Positions 1 through 9,526 are shown, numbered from the stretch's first letter. The stretch is 64,000 nt of DNA from CALMEC01 sp963706315 (GCA_963706315.1 CAVPMA010000024.1:1-64000); one strand, 5' to 3'. Translations and numbers: made by a program. The notes: generated from the letters alone by a model not told the origin.

Positions 1-525
1 CCGTCCGCCGCGAAGCGGGCCGTGAGCTTCGTGCCGGCCACCGGGGTGGAGAAGCCGTTGCCGCGCAGGAACGCGTTGACCTCCCAGTCGCCGGTGATCG
101 TCGCGGCGGTGTAGCGAAGGAGCTCCGCGCCACCGGCGTCGGAGAGCACCAGGCCGTCGGCTCCCGCCTGCCAGCCGGCGACCTTGCCGAGCGCGGCGAG
201 GTACGCCTGCTCCACCGCGTCGAGGGGCGGCGGACAGGCGATCTGGGTGGTGGCGATCATGCCGATGGTCATCTTGCTGCCGTCGACCGTGTACGAGGGA
301 GGTGAACCGGTTGCACCCGGCTGAGCCGCTCACCGTGCCGGTGTCGAACAGGGCGCTGAGCGCGACACCTTCCGGCGGGGTGATGCCCCCGGAGCCCGAG
401 GTCAGGACCCACGGCGTGCCCTCCAGGACCGAGGTGTCGACCGCGGCGGTCTCGGAGTCGCTCCCGCACCCCGCCGCCAAACCGGCGATCAGCACCAGCA
501 TGGACAGGGCGACGGCGGGTCTCAT
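1..525 (-). pseudogene. META-domain (HslJ-like) lipoprotein, partial, one frameshift
   Basis: The left edge of the window cuts off the C-terminus. From ATG at 525 the protein starts with a lipoprotein signal ending in GLAAGC, so it should be exported and lipid-anchored at the cysteine. It continues to GCNRF, the typical motif of META/HslJ domains, and then the frame breaks. Dropping one C from the CCC run at 297-299 restores SYTVDGSKMTIG, also typical of the family, followed by a second META-like repeat core (Q-I-A-C-P-P then an L-DAVEQAYLAAL helix). Family members are small secreted beta-barrel proteins, some linked to heat-shock or antibiotic tolerance; the exact role is unknown. It lies downstream of, and on the same strand as, the VanW gene. 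I favour an assembly indel over a true pseudogene because both sides of the break are well conserved. Confidence 0.7.
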
Positions 526-573
526 TGCCGGGAATCTACCGCCGCCATTCACGTGATGCGGTCGATGTCCGCG

Positions 574-2465
574 CTACGGCGTGGGCAGCGCAGGCTGCGG
601 CCCCCCGGTCGTGGCCGGCGTCGTCGGCGCCGTGCTGGGCGACGTGGTGATCGGGGGCTTCAGGGGCGAGGTGGTGGTGCTCGCAGGCTCCTCCGGCTCG
701 GTCTTGGGCGGACCGACCTCTACGATGGCGTTCTCTGGACGGTAGTTCCAGCGGAATGTCTCGTCGCGCTTGAGATGATCGTCGGCGTACACCTTCCGGG
801 TGTAGCTGATGGAGAAGCCTCCCGCACCGGCCGATTGCACGACCCGGCGCGTGCCGGGTGGGAGGTCCGGTTTCGAGCGCTCGATCGTCCTCGGCTCGGT
901 GCGGTTGGTTGGTTGCCCGGTCTCGGTCTCCACACGACGTCCGAGCTTGGAGGAGTAGAAGGCCACCGTGATGCCGTTGCTCGCCGCTCGCACCGACATG
1001 AGGATCGCGGCGTCCCAGTCGTTGCGGAACACGAGATCCGGTTGGCGCCACGAGACCGTCGCCTCGCGCCCCATGGGGTACCGGGAGATGTAGAACTCGT
1101 GCGGCGTGTGGGCCTCGAGCGCCAGCCCCGCGAAGAACGCCGCGTTGTACATGGTCGTGGCGACCTGGCTGACGCCGCCGCCGACCGAGTCGACCAGCTC
1201 GCCTGCCGCGATGGCCGGCGCCTCGACGAACCCGCGGGACGCCACGCGCTCCCCGAGCGCGTCGTTCAGCGAGAACCGCTCGCCGGCGGCGAGGATGGTG
1301 CCATCCAGAAGTGCCGCCGCCCGCTGGATGTTCTTGACCCGGGGCTGGCAGCACTGGTACGGCGTCGTGAACTCCGACACCTTCTCCCGCACGTCCAGCG
1401 CCTTCGCCTCCGCCGTCGTGAACGCGGGCTTGGCGGTGGTGACCGACGCGGCCACGGTCGTCGAACCCGGATCGCGCACGATCGCGGCGCCCAGCGCGGC
1501 CGCGTCCAGTCGCCTGCCCGCGACCGACGGCACCACCGCCACGCGGCTGCCGCGGATCTCGAGCCGTGCGTCGCTTGCCGATCGCTCGGCGACGCCGAGC
1601 GGCTTCACGAGCGCCGCCCGAAGCGAGTCGGGATCGAGTTCGACCGCGACCGCGTCCTTCTTGATCGGGAAGCGAAGCGCCCTCCGGGCGACGTCGGGTC
1701 CCAGGAGCGCCATGCGTCCGTCAAGCGTCACCTCGCGTGTCTTCGCGACCACCCGGGTCGCGAGATCCTTCGCCCTGCGGGCGTCGTCGTCATCCGCGGC
1801 CGGCGCGCCCTCGCGCGTCGTGATGACGACCGAGGAGGGCAGCGTCGCCAGGGCGGTGGTGAGGGCCGTGCGGTCGACGACCCGGCCGGGTCGTGCCGGG
1901 GTGGTGACGATCTCGCTCCCCTCCACCGCGACGGTGGCCGAGACCGCCGCCTGCCCGAGGCGCGCCCCGACGTCGCGGACCAGGGCGCTCAACGCCTGGT
2001 CGTGCAATGAATAGCGAAGCGGGATCTCCTTGCGACCGGCGAGCCCGAGGCGTGCCAGCGCCGAGCCGAGCCGGCCGCGCGCGTCCCGGCGGCGGTGAGG
2101 GCCTCGTCGATCTGGGCGGCCGACGCGACGGTGGCCGCATCGAGCGTGATCGAGACGGCGCCGTCGTCGGCCGCGGTGAACGTGACGTGACCCCCGAGCG
2201 CGCGCCGGCTGTGCTCCTGCAACGCAGCGCGGGCGTCGTCGAAGCTCCTCCCGCCGACATCGACGCCCCCGACCGACACCTTGGGCGGGATCCCGCTGCC
2301 GGAACTCAGCAGCAACGCACCTGCGCCCACGACGAGCACCGCGACGCCGAGTCCGGCGAGGCGCCGACGCCGTCGACTCCGCCGCTGCGCCGCGCGCCGC
2401 GCACTGATGGCTCGCGCATCGCGGCCGGTCTCCGTAGGGGCGGTGGGATGCTCGTCAACCGTCAT
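574..2465 (-). CDS. VanW family protein with N-terminal anchor, one frameshift
   Basis: The protein begins with an Arg-rich cytoplasmic stretch and one membrane segment (LAGLGVAVLVVGAGALLL). Repeats of the peptidoglycan-binding-4 type follow, then a VanW domain (YQCCQPRVKNIQRAA to the FRNDW region) and a Thr/Pro-rich tail. VanW proteins occur in some vancomycin-resistance clusters and in many Gram-positive cell-wall loci; their biochemical role is unresolved. The frame breaks near 2060-2087: the upstream frame ends in EALTAAG and the downstream frame resumes as RLGLAGRKEIPLRYSLHDQ, which is normal for the family. One missing G in a GGG run would explain it. The ATG at 2465 was chosen; an in-frame GTG at 2534, close to the divergent promoter, would add 23 residues of poorer codon quality. 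It is transcribed away from the CNNM gene. Confidence 0.8.
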
Positions 2466-2541
2466 CCGGGACGGAGTGGTAGCAGGTCCCGGCCGATTCG
2501 CCGCATCGACGGCGGCATCGGGCGGCCGTCGCACCGTCGCC

Positions 2542-2547
2542 TATAAT
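2542..2547 (+). promoter_or_regulatory. TATAAT -10 box of the CNNM gene, shared divergent region
   Basis: This is a perfect TATAAT 58 bases before the CNNM start. The other strand reads GGATTATAGG, so the same AT-rich island could also serve the divergent VanW gene. It is the most AT-rich spot in the local intergenic stretch. Confidence 0.6.
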
Positions 2548-2587
2548 CCCCCGCCTAGTGGACGGCGAACTCCCGCCGAGTACCAAG

Positions 2588-2604
2588 GCCCCGCGGAGCG
2601 GGGC
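2588..2604 (+). promoter_or_regulatory. Hairpin abutting the CNNM start codon
   Basis: GCCCCGC and GCGGGGC form a perfect 7-bp stem around a GGA loop, ending one base before the ATG. The only Shine-Dalgarno-like bases (GGAG) lie in the loop and stem. Folding of the mRNA would therefore hide the ribosome site. Control of translation is inferred. Confidence 0.4.
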
Positions 2605-3909
<1,305 letters not shown>

Positions 3910-3949
3910 TGAGCCCCTCGCCGCGACCGTTCCGCGAGGTGCAGTGGTG

Positions 3950-5227
3950 ATGAGCCGGGCGCTGCGCCTGCTGGACGAACGCCGGGCCGACGGGCGTGCG
4001 TTGCAGGTCGGGCTGATCGGCGCGGGCACGTTCGGGACGATGGCGCTGTCCCAGCTCAACCGTCTCCCCGGAGTCGCGATCGCCGGGGTCGCCGACCTCG
4101 AAATGCGACGCGCGCATGCCGCGCTCGAGCGCGCCGGCGTGGCGCCCGGCCCACTGGTGACCGACGACGCCGGCGAACTGCTCGAGCTCGACGCGCTGGA
4201 GGTCGTGATCGAGGCGACCGGCGTGCCCTCCGCGGGCGTGGACCACGCCCTCGCCGCAATCGAGCGTGGCCGCCACGTGGTGATGGTGAACGTGGAGGCC
4301 GACATCCTCGCCGGGCCGGTGCTCGCGGAGCGGGCTCGGCGGGCGGGGGTCGTCTACAGCCTCGCCTACGGCGACCAGCCGGCGCTCATCTGCGAGCTGG
4401 TCGACTGGGCGCGAGCCAGCGGCTTCGATGTCGTCTGCGCGGGCAAGGGTACGAAGTTCCTGCCCGGGTATCACGAGGCGACGCCCGACACGGTGTGGGG
4501 TCACTACGGGATGAGCGCCGAGCAGGTGGCTGCCGGTGGCTACAACGCCCGCATGTTCACGTCGTTCCTCGACGGCACCAAGTCGGCGATCGAGATGGCA
4601 GCAGTGAGCAACGCCACCGGCCTGCGACCTCAGGCGGGCGGGTTGCGGTTCCCCCCGTGCGGGTCCGGCCGCCTCGCCGACGTGCTCAAGCCGCAGGCCG
4701 CCGGCGGCGTCCTGTCGCACGGTGGCACGGTGGAGGTGGTCTCCAGCCTCGAGCGCGACGGCACGCCGATCGCCGACGACCTGCGCTGGGGCGTATATGT
4801 GACGTTCGCCGCCGGCAGCGACTTCGTGGCCCGCTGCTTCCGCGACTACGGCCTCGCCACCGATGCGAGCGGTGAGTACGCGGCGCTGTACCGCCCGTCC
4901 CACCTGATCGGGCTCGAGACGTCGGTCAGCGTCCTCGCCGCGGGCCTGCTCGGCGAGCCCACCGGGGCGCCAGTGGGATTCGACGCCGACGTCTGCGCCG
5001 TCGCGAAGCGCGACCTGGCGCCTGGGGAGACCCTGGACGGCGAGGGCGGGTTCACCGTGGTGGGCAAGCTCCTCACCGCGGAGGCGTCGATCGCGACGCG
5101 GGCCCTGCCGATCGGGCTCGCGCACGGCCTGCGCACCACGCGGCCGCTCTCGGCAGGCGCGATCGTCACCGTTGGCGACGTCGACGCACCGTCTCCGAGC
5201 ATCGCCCTGGCAATGCGAGGGCTCTAG
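3950..5227 (+). CDS. NAD(P)-binding oxidoreductase with C-terminal SAF domain
   Basis: The protein has 425 residues. A Rossmann motif GAGTFG at residues 24-29 begins a homoserine-dehydrogenase-like NAD(P)-binding fold, with conserved VIEATGVP and VMVNVEADI segments. The last ~80 residues look like an SAF (antifreeze/FlgA-like) domain. This domain pairing is known in a widespread family often annotated only as an SAF-domain oxidoreductase; some relatives act on branched sugar or sugar-acid substrates. The substrate here is unknown and the neighbours do not suggest one. GTG at 3944, GTG at 3947 and ATG at 3950 are all possible starts; a GAGGTG Shine-Dalgarno at about 3936-3941 best fits 3947 or 3950. 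No truncation is seen. Confidence 0.75.
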   Translation: MSRALRLLDERRADGRALQVGLIGAGTFGTMALSQLNRLPGVAIAGVADLEMRRAHAALERAGVAPGPLVTDDAGELLELDALEVVIEATGVPSAGVDHALAAIERGRHVVMVNVEADILAGPVLAERARRAGVVYSLAYGDQPALICELVDWARASGFDVVCAGKGTKFLPGYHEATPDTVWGHYGMSAEQVAAGGYNARMFTSFLDGTKSAIEMAAVSNATGLRPQAGGLRFPPCGSGRLADVLKPQAAGGVLSHGGTVEVVSSLERDGTPIADDLRWGVYVTFAAGSDFVARCFRDYGLATDASGEYAALYRPSHLIGLETSVSVLAAGLLGEPTGAPVGFDADVCAVAKRDLAPGETLDGEGGFTVVGKLLTAEASIATRALPIGLAHGLRTTRPLSAGAIVTVGDVDAPSPSIALAMRGL

Positions 5228-5307
5228 AACACCAGGATCAGCGCGTCGGTCGGGGGCGCAGTCGTCCGTGAGGGTGGGCACGTCGTCGACACGGGTCAAG
5301 ACCCCGC

Positions 5308-5313
5308 TACGCT
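5308..5313 (+). promoter_or_regulatory. TACGCT -10 box, leaderless start of the DCC gene
   Basis: TACGCT lies five bases before GTG 5319 and eight before GTG 5322, and no Shine-Dalgarno is present. The spacing predicts transcription starting at or next to the start codon. Confidence 0.5.
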
Positions 5314-5321
5314 GAGCGGTG

Positions 5322-5690
5322 GTGTCGCCACGAGCGCCAGCGGGCGAGCTCACCGCCTACTTCGACGACGGGTGCGGCCTTTGCGTCGGCACTGCCCGGC
5401 GCATCGCCCGCCTCGACCGCCACGGACGCGTGCGCTTCCGCGCGCTCGCCGACGGCGCCGAGTCGTTCCCGCCGGAGGTTCTGCAGCGCGAGCTCCACGT
5501 CGTGGACGCAGAGGGAACGGTCTTCCGCGGCTACGATGCGCTCGTCGCGATCGCCTCGCGTGTGGGCGCGATCGCCTGGCTGTCCCCGATGCTCGGCTCG
5601 GCACCCATGCGCCGAATCGGACGTCGCGGCTATCGGTTCGTGGCGCGCCGGCGCCACACCTGTCGCGTCAGATCGCGTCCGGCCCGCTGA
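5322..5690 (+). CDS. DCC family thiol-disulfide oxidoreductase (DUF393)
   Basis: This is a 122-residue protein with the DUF393 signature FDDGCGLCVGTAR near its N-terminus, where the CxxC-type pair (C-G-L-C) is the presumed redox centre, and RFRALAD soon after. Members are small thioredoxin-fold-like proteins proposed to exchange thiols and disulfides; few have been characterised. GTG 5319 or GTG 5322 is the start, chosen from the adjacent -10 box. The last 23 bases overlap the 3' end of the convergent ECF sigma gene, which is unusual but both reading frames are convincing. The C-terminus is Arg-rich. Confidence 0.75.
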   Translation: MSPRAPAGELTAYFDDGCGLCVGTARRIARLDRHGRVRFRALADGAESFPPEVLQRELHVVDAEGTVFRGYDALVAIASRVGAIAWLSPMLGSAPMRRIGRRGYRFVARRRHTCRVRSRPAR

Positions 5691-6339
5691 GGTACTCGGC
5701 GAGCGACGCGCGGACCTTGGCACGCGCCCGGTGCAGCAGCACCCGCTGATTGACCTCGGTGATCTCGAGCGCGTCGCAGACCTCCTCGGCCGACCATCCC
5801 TCGACATCCCGGAGGGTGATCACCTGCCGCTGCGACTCCGGCAGGGCCTCGATTGCCGCCTCGATTGCCTCGCGCGCCTCCGCCGCGAGCAGCCGCTCCT
5901 CGGGCGCGGGGCCCCACGACGTCGGCCCGGCGGCCCAGTGCCCCGCCCACAGGTGTCCCGCCGGGAGGAATCGGTCGGCGTCGACGACCCCCTCGTCGTC
6001 CTCGCCCGGGGAGACCAGCGCCGAGAACGGCACGGTACGCCGCTCGCGGGCGCCCCGCTTCTTCGCCGTGTTCGTCAGGATCCGGAAGATCCAGGTCTTG
6101 AGCGACGAGCGCCCCTCGAAGCGTGCGATCCCGCGGATCACCCCGAGCCACGCCTCCTGCACCACCTCCTCCGCGACGGCCCGATCCGACACGAATGACC
6201 GTGCAAGTCGAAGCATGGAGGCGTGGTGCATGTCGACGAGCTCGCCGAAGGCGGCTTCGTCGCCGCGACGGAGCGCATCCACGAGCCGGCGGTCGGCAGC
6301 CTGGGCGCTCGGAGACGGGTGCTCGTGCGAGAGCGTCAC
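5668..6339 (-). CDS. ECF-type RNA polymerase sigma factor
   Basis: This 223-residue protein has a sigma region 2 (LVDALRRGDEAAFGELVDMHHASMLRLAR, with AEEVVQEAWLGVI for -10 binding) and a region 4 helix-turn-helix (LPESQRQVITLRDVEGWSAEEVCDALEI then a basic recognition helix). The linker is acidic and Gly/Pro-rich. ECF factors direct RNA polymerase to stress-type promoters. No anti-sigma factor lies next door, so its signal is not evident. GTG 6339 was chosen because a TAGGGT -10 box lies eight bases upstream (6348-6353, minus strand), the same hexamer seen ahead of two other minus-strand genes here; GTG at 6345 is an alternative. It converges with the DCC gene and diverges from tadA. Confidence 0.85.
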   Translation of the reverse strand: MTLSHEHPSPSAQAADRRLVDALRRGDEAAFGELVDMHHASMLRLARSFVSDRAVAEEVVQEAWLGVIRGIARFEGRSSLKTWIFRILTNTAKKRGARERRTVPFSALVSPGEDDEGVVDADRFLPAGHLWAGHWAAGPTSWGPAPEERLLAAEAREAIEAAIEALPESQRQVITLRDVEGWSAEEVCDALEITEVNQRVLLHRARAKVRASLAEYLSGPDAI

Positions 6340-6385
6340 GACCACACACCCTACTTCCGCCGAGCCGCCGGAGGGACGATGGACG

Positions 6386-6391
6386 TAGACT
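6386..6391 (+). promoter_or_regulatory. TAGACT -10 box, leaderless start of tadA
   Basis: TAGACT lies seven bases before GTG 6399, without a Shine-Dalgarno. It supports GTG 6399 as the tadA start rather than ATG 6432. Confidence 0.5.
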
Positions 6392-6398
6392 CGCGGGT

Positions 6399-6860
6399 GT
6401 GGTCCATGTCTTCCCACGCGACGAGCACTTCATGCGCCTCGCCCTGGACCGAGCAGCGGTCGCCGGCGAGCACGGCGACGTCCCGGTCGGGGCGGTTGTG
6501 GTGCGCGACGGCGAGGTCGTGGGCGCCGCCGGAAACGAGCGGGAGCTGCGCTCGGATCCCACGGCCCACGCGGAATGCCTCGCGCTCAGGGAGGCCGCGC
6601 TCACGCTCGGCGGGTGGCGTCTCCTGGGCACCGTGCTCTACTGCACGCTCGAGCCATGCCCGATGTGCGCCGGCGCGATCCAGCAGGCACGGGTCACCCG
6701 CCTGGTCTACGGCGCGCCCGACAGCAAGGTCGGCGCGGCCGGGTCGGTCGTGGACCTGCTGCGCAACCCGCGGCTGATCCACCGTGTCGAGGTGACCGGG
6801 GGGGTGCTCGCGCGGGAGTCGTTGGCGCTCATGCAGCACTTCTTCGACGAGCGGCGCTGA
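6399..6860 (+). CDS. tadA: tRNA-specific adenosine deaminase TadA
   Basis: TadA deaminates A34 of tRNA-Arg(ACG) to inosine in the cytoplasm, allowing wobble decoding. The 153-residue protein carries the zinc and catalytic motifs of the cytidine deaminase fold: HAECLAL (zinc ligand His and proton-shuttle Glu) and PCPMCAGAI (two zinc-ligand Cys). The family element ending in FF (MQHFFDERR) closes the protein. GTG 6399 is supported by the leaderless promoter; an in-frame ATG at 6432 would still leave a complete catalytic domain. A DUF3054 gene follows 71 bases later on the same strand but has its own promoter-like box. Confidence 0.9.
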   Translation: MVHVFPRDEHFMRLALDRAAVAGEHGDVPVGAVVVRDGEVVGAAGNERELRSDPTAHAECLALREAALTLGGWRLLGTVLYCTLEPCPMCAGAIQQARVTRLVYGAPDSKVGAAGSVVDLLRNPRLIHRVEVTGGVLARESLALMQHFFDERR

Positions 6861-6919
6861 CCGGACGACCGGCGCTCAGCGAGGGACAGGTGGCATGGGG
6901 CACCGGCCCGGTGGGTCCC

Positions 6920-6925
6920 TACGAT
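6920..6925 (+). promoter_or_regulatory. TACGAT -10 box, leaderless start of DUF3054 gene
   Basis: TACGAT sits six bases before ATG 6932, with no Shine-Dalgarno between them. The arrangement matches the other leaderless genes of this window. Confidence 0.5.
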
Positions 6926-6931
6926 GAGCGC

Positions 6932-7303
6932 ATGCGACGAGTCACCCTCGCAGTCGTGGTCGACGTGGCGCTGGTCATCCTGTTCGCAGCGCTCGGCCGG
7001 CGCACCCACGACGAGGGTTCGGCGGTCGGCGGCACCCTGACGGTGGCCGCGCCGTTCATCATCGGCTACCTGATCGCGGCCGCCGCGCTGCGACTCGGCC
7101 GCGCGCCGTTCTCGGTGCGCCGCGCCGCGCCGGTATGGGCTGCGGGCATCGCGCTGGGCATGGTGCTCCGCGGCACCGTGTTCCACCGCGGACTCGCGCC
7201 GGCGTTCGTCGTGGTCGCGTTCGTCACGACCGGGACGCTCATCCTGGGGTGGCGACTCGTGCTCGCCCGGTTCGCCGCCGCATCGGCTGACGCACCCGGT
7301 TGA
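6932..7303 (+). CDS. DUF3054 family membrane protein
   Basis: This 123-residue hydrophobic protein has about four membrane segments (around residues 4-21, 34-52, 69-86 and 92-112). The N-terminal VDVALVILFAALGRRTHDEG and central APFIIGYL segments match the DUF3054 family, common in actinobacteria and some archaea. No function is established for the family and no catalytic residues are apparent. ATG 6932 follows a -10-like box at leaderless distance. The gene ends 44 bases before a tRNA-Ser gene on the other strand. Confidence 0.75.
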   Translation: MRRVTLAVVVDVALVILFAALGRRTHDEGSAVGGTLTVAAPFIIGYLIAAAALRLGRAPFSVRRAAPVWAAGIALGMVLRGTVFHRGLAPAFVVVAFVTTGTLILGWRLVLARFAAASADAPG

Positions 7304-7346
7304 TCGCCGGGTCCCGGGAGCGCTGCGCACCCCCGGGACAGACAGC

Positions 7347-7434
7347 GGAGAGGGAGGGATTTGAACCCTCGAAGCGAGAGATCCCGCTTACGCGATTTCC
7401 AGTCGCGCTCCTTCGGCCGCTCGGACACCTCTCC
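7347..7434 (-). tRNA. tRNA-Ser(GGA)
   Basis: An 88-base class II tRNA lies on the minus strand. The acceptor stem GGAGAGG pairs with CCTCTCC, the anticodon loop CTGGAAA gives anticodon GGA (reads UCC and UCU), there is a long variable arm, and the T loop is GTTCAAATC. CCA is not encoded. A TACGAT -10 box (plus-strand 7444-7449) lies nine bases upstream of the 5' end. Confidence 0.95.
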
Positions 7435-7492
7435 AGCGCGCCGATCGTACCGGACCCCCGCGGAGCCCGTCTGGGGCGCGAAAAGCGCATGC

Positions 7493-7498
7493 TAGGCT
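7493..7498 (+). promoter_or_regulatory. TAGGCT -10 box of tRNA-Ser(CGA)
   Basis: TAGGCT ends seven bases before the mature 5' end of the tRNA, the expected distance for a start of transcription at the tRNA itself. Confidence 0.5.
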
Positions 7499-7505
7499 CG
7501 CGAGC

Positions 7506-7594
7506 GGAGGGGTGGCAGAGCGGTCGAATGCGGCGGTCTCGAAAACCGTTTCGGGCGGTTCCGTCCGACGAGGGTTCAAATCCCTCCCCCTCCG
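7506..7594 (+). tRNA. tRNA-Ser(CGA)
   Basis: An 89-base class II tRNA with acceptor stem GGAGGGG/CCCCTCC and discriminator G. The anticodon loop CTCGAAA gives CGA (reads UCG). The variable arm is long, and GTTCAAATC marks the T loop. It is divergent from tRNA-Ser(GGA), 71 bases away. The 148 bases from here to the next gene hold nothing I can identify. Confidence 0.95.
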
Positions 7595-7742
7595 TTTCAC
7601 GAGCCCGTCTTCAGCGTATTAGCAGGGCGTTTGATATCAGCGGGAGGTCCACGACGGACGCGCTCGACTCCCCGCCGAGGCCCCGCGGAGACCCGCCGAA
7701 ATAGGGGCGCACCGGGGCGCGCGTGGGGCACGCGTCTTGGGG

Positions 7743-8249
7743 TCAGTGAGCTCGACGCTCCGCAGCAACCTCAACCGCGTTGCGGACGCCGTTCATCAGA
7801 CCTCTCAAGGTGCGCTCGTCCCACGGCCCAATCCCCCATGGGAGCTTCCCGTTGAGCGTGACGGTCGTCGCATCGGGACCCGCCTCGGACAGGAGGACCT
7901 CGATGCTCGATAGGGACCCGGTCGCAAGGCGCAGTCCCTTCTTCAGTACCAGCCGATTTGGCTCGATCGATTCAGGGAGCCAATCCAGTCCCACGACGGC
8001 TTCCCTGCAGACCCAGCTCGCGGAGTCCAGGGGAAGCTCCAGACGAAACTCGTCGGACGCCGTCACGAGCACGAATGTATCCGCAGTTCCACGGTTTGAA
8101 TACCCCAGGCCCCGGGCGGGGCCGCGCAGACCCCTCACGAGGCGGGGGTCACCCGCGATGTCTGGGCTGTCGCACCACTCCTTGACGAAGCCCTGGGCGT
8201 ACAGCCTTGTCAACGGCGTCGCGGATCCGCCTGTGAGCCGCCCTGCCAC
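7743..8249 (-). CDS. Hypothetical protein between tRNA genes
   Basis: The protein has 168 residues, no signal peptide and no membrane segment. The middle alternates strands and helices (ADTFVLVTASDEFRLELPLD, TTVTLNGKLPWGIGPWDERTL), loosely recalling ligand-binding START/SRPBCC folds, but no motif is diagnostic. Codon third positions are less GC-rich than in neighbouring genes, and the gene stands alone between tRNA-Ser and tRNA-Val, a common place for acquired DNA. No integrase or flanking repeat was found. The start is uncertain: the first ATG is used, and an internal start near LYAQGF is possible. Whether it is expressed cannot be judged from sequence. Confidence 0.5.
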   Translation of the reverse strand: MAGRLTGGSATPLTRLYAQGFVKEWCDSPDIAGDPRLVRGLRGPARGLGYSNRGTADTFVLVTASDEFRLELPLDSASWVCREAVVGLDWLPESIEPNRLVLKKGLRLATGSLSSIEVLLSEAGPDATTVTLNGKLPWGIGPWDERTLRGLMNGVRNAVEVAAERRAH

Positions 8250-8302
8250 CCACGCTGGAGGGCCCGGCCGGAAGGTCGGCCGGTGGTATCCTGCGCGACC
8301 CG

Positions 8303-8374
8303 GGGCAGTTAGCTCAGCGGGAGAGCGCCCGCCTCACACGCGGGAGGTCACTGGTTCAATCCCAGTACTGCCCA
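8303..8374 (+). tRNA. tRNA-Val(CAC)
   Basis: A 72-base tRNA with acceptor stem GGGCAGT/ACTGCCC, discriminator A, anticodon stem CCCGC/GCGGG and loop CTCACAC giving anticodon CAC. The T loop is GGTTCAATC. A TATCCT -10 box at 8287-8292 lies ten bases upstream. CCA is not encoded. Confidence 0.95.
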
Positions 8375-8380
8375 TTGCTG

Positions 8381-8394
8381 TTCACCGCGGTGAA
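8381..8394. promoter_or_regulatory. Palindrome after tRNA-Val
   Basis: TTCACCGCGGTGAA is a perfect 14-base palindrome seven bases after the tRNA 3' end. It may be part of a terminator or a protein site; there is no T-run to support intrinsic termination. Confidence 0.3.
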
Positions 8395-8434
8395 GCGCGC
8401 CCCGGGGCCGTCCGGGCCACCGCCTCGCGTGTCA

Positions 8435-8542
8435 TTATCCCGGCCGACGATGCCCGTTCCGCCAGGCAGAGATCCCCAGATCCTTCTTGCGCTCGGCGTC
8501 CTGGTTGTGGGCGACGGGAACGTCCGGGTTCTCGCATGACAC
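8435..8542 (-). CDS. Candidate 35-residue small protein
   Basis: A GTG at 8542 opens a 35-codon frame ending in TAA. It encodes a hydrophilic peptide (SCENPDVPVAHNQDAERKKD, then LGISAWRNGHRRPG). The composition is protein-like, not Arg/Pro-rich as in chance frames of this GC-rich DNA, and TAA is rare by chance here. I do not recognise it. It lies in the otherwise empty 240-base gap between tRNA-Val and the transporter gene, on the opposite strand. An ATG at 8537 is in another frame. Confidence 0.3.
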   Translation of the reverse strand: MSCENPDVPVAHNQDAERKKDLGISAWRNGHRRPG

Positions 8543-8635
8543 CTCGCCCGGTCGACGCGTCGTATGGGTGCTCCGGCTGCAGGAGGGCCGCGTCGGGAGG
8601 GGCCGCTCCGCCGGCATCGCATGGAGGAGGGCATC

Positions 8636-9526
8636 GTGGATGAGGTCGCAGCACTCCTCGCGATCATCGCGGCCATCCTCTTCGCCCTCGCGGCGACGCT
8701 GTGGCAGAAAGCCTCGCTCGGCCTGAGCGGCGTCTCATTTCGCCACCCGAAGACGTTCCTCGTGCTGCTCACCACATGGGTATGGCTGCTGGGCCTGGTC
8801 GCGCAGATCCTCGGCGTCGGTCTGCAGGCGGCCGCGCTCGACCGGGGGCGCGTCTCGATCATCCAGCCGCTCCTGGTCACCTCGATCATCTGGGCGCTGC
8901 CGCTGGGTTACTTCTTGACCAGCCAGAAGGTCACCCGGCGGGGCGTGATCGGCGCAGGGATCATCGTCGTCGGCCTCGCGGTCTTCGCCTCGTTCGCCGA
9001 TCCCGCGGCCGGGGTGGATAACGCGCCCGCCTCGGACTGGATCGCCTCCATCCTCGTTATCGGCGCCATCTGCACTGCGTTGCTGTTGTTCGCCAACCGC
9101 GGCACCTTGACCATGCGGGCCGCGACCCTCGGCACGATCGCCGGGGTCCTCTACGGGCTCTCGGCGACGCTGATGAAGCCCGTTGTCGAGGGCCTCCACG
9201 CCGATGGGCTCGCGATGGTGCTCAGCGGCTGGGAGTTCTGGACGATGGCCGCTGCCGGGATCGTGGGCTTCCTCTTCCAGCAGCTCTCACTCTCGACCGG
9301 CCGCCTCGTCCCGTCGGTGGCGACGGTGTCGGTCACGAACCCGGTCATCAGCGTCATGCTGGGCGCCATCGTCCTCCAGGAAGAGCTCGACAAGACCCCA
9401 GCCTGGCACGCGGTCCTCGGGGTCGGCGGGCTCGCGCTCGCCCTCCTGGGCGCCGTCGTGATCGCGTCGGCCGGGGAGGAGGAGAAGGAGACCGAGAAGG
9501 CGATGGCTCAGCCGGCTCTCGCCTGA
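8636..9526 (+). CDS. EamA/DMT-type membrane transporter
   Basis: This is a 296-residue hydrophobic protein with about ten membrane segments arranged as two homologous halves of roughly five helices each, the DMT/EamA layout (also seen in NIPA-like proteins). The second half ends in VTNPVISVMLGAIVLQEEL, typical of the conserved EamA C-terminal segment. Substrates of the family range from metabolites to magnesium; none can be assigned here. GTG 8636 is preferred over ATG 8621 because GGAGGAGGG sits 4-5 bases upstream of the GTG and would overlap the ATG codon. The C-terminus is a charged Glu/Lys tail. Confidence 0.8.
   Translation: MDEVAALLAIIAAILFALAATLWQKASLGLSGVSFRHPKTFLVLLTTWVWLLGLVAQILGVGLQAAALDRGRVSIIQPLLVTSIIWALPLGYFLTSQKVTRRGVIGAGIIVVGLAVFASFADPAAGVDNAPASDWIASILVIGAICTALLLFANRGTLTMRAATLGTIAGVLYGLSATLMKPVVEGLHADGLAMVLSGWEFWTMAAAGIVGFLFQQLSLSTGRLVPSVATVSVTNPVISVMLGAIVLQEELDKTPAWHAVLGVGGLALALLGAVVIASAGEEEKETEKAMAQPALA

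Noticed and set aside
7500..8300. Integration (att) site at tRNA-Ser
   Set aside because: No integrase gene, no duplicated tRNA 3' end and no direct repeats flanking the unknown gene.
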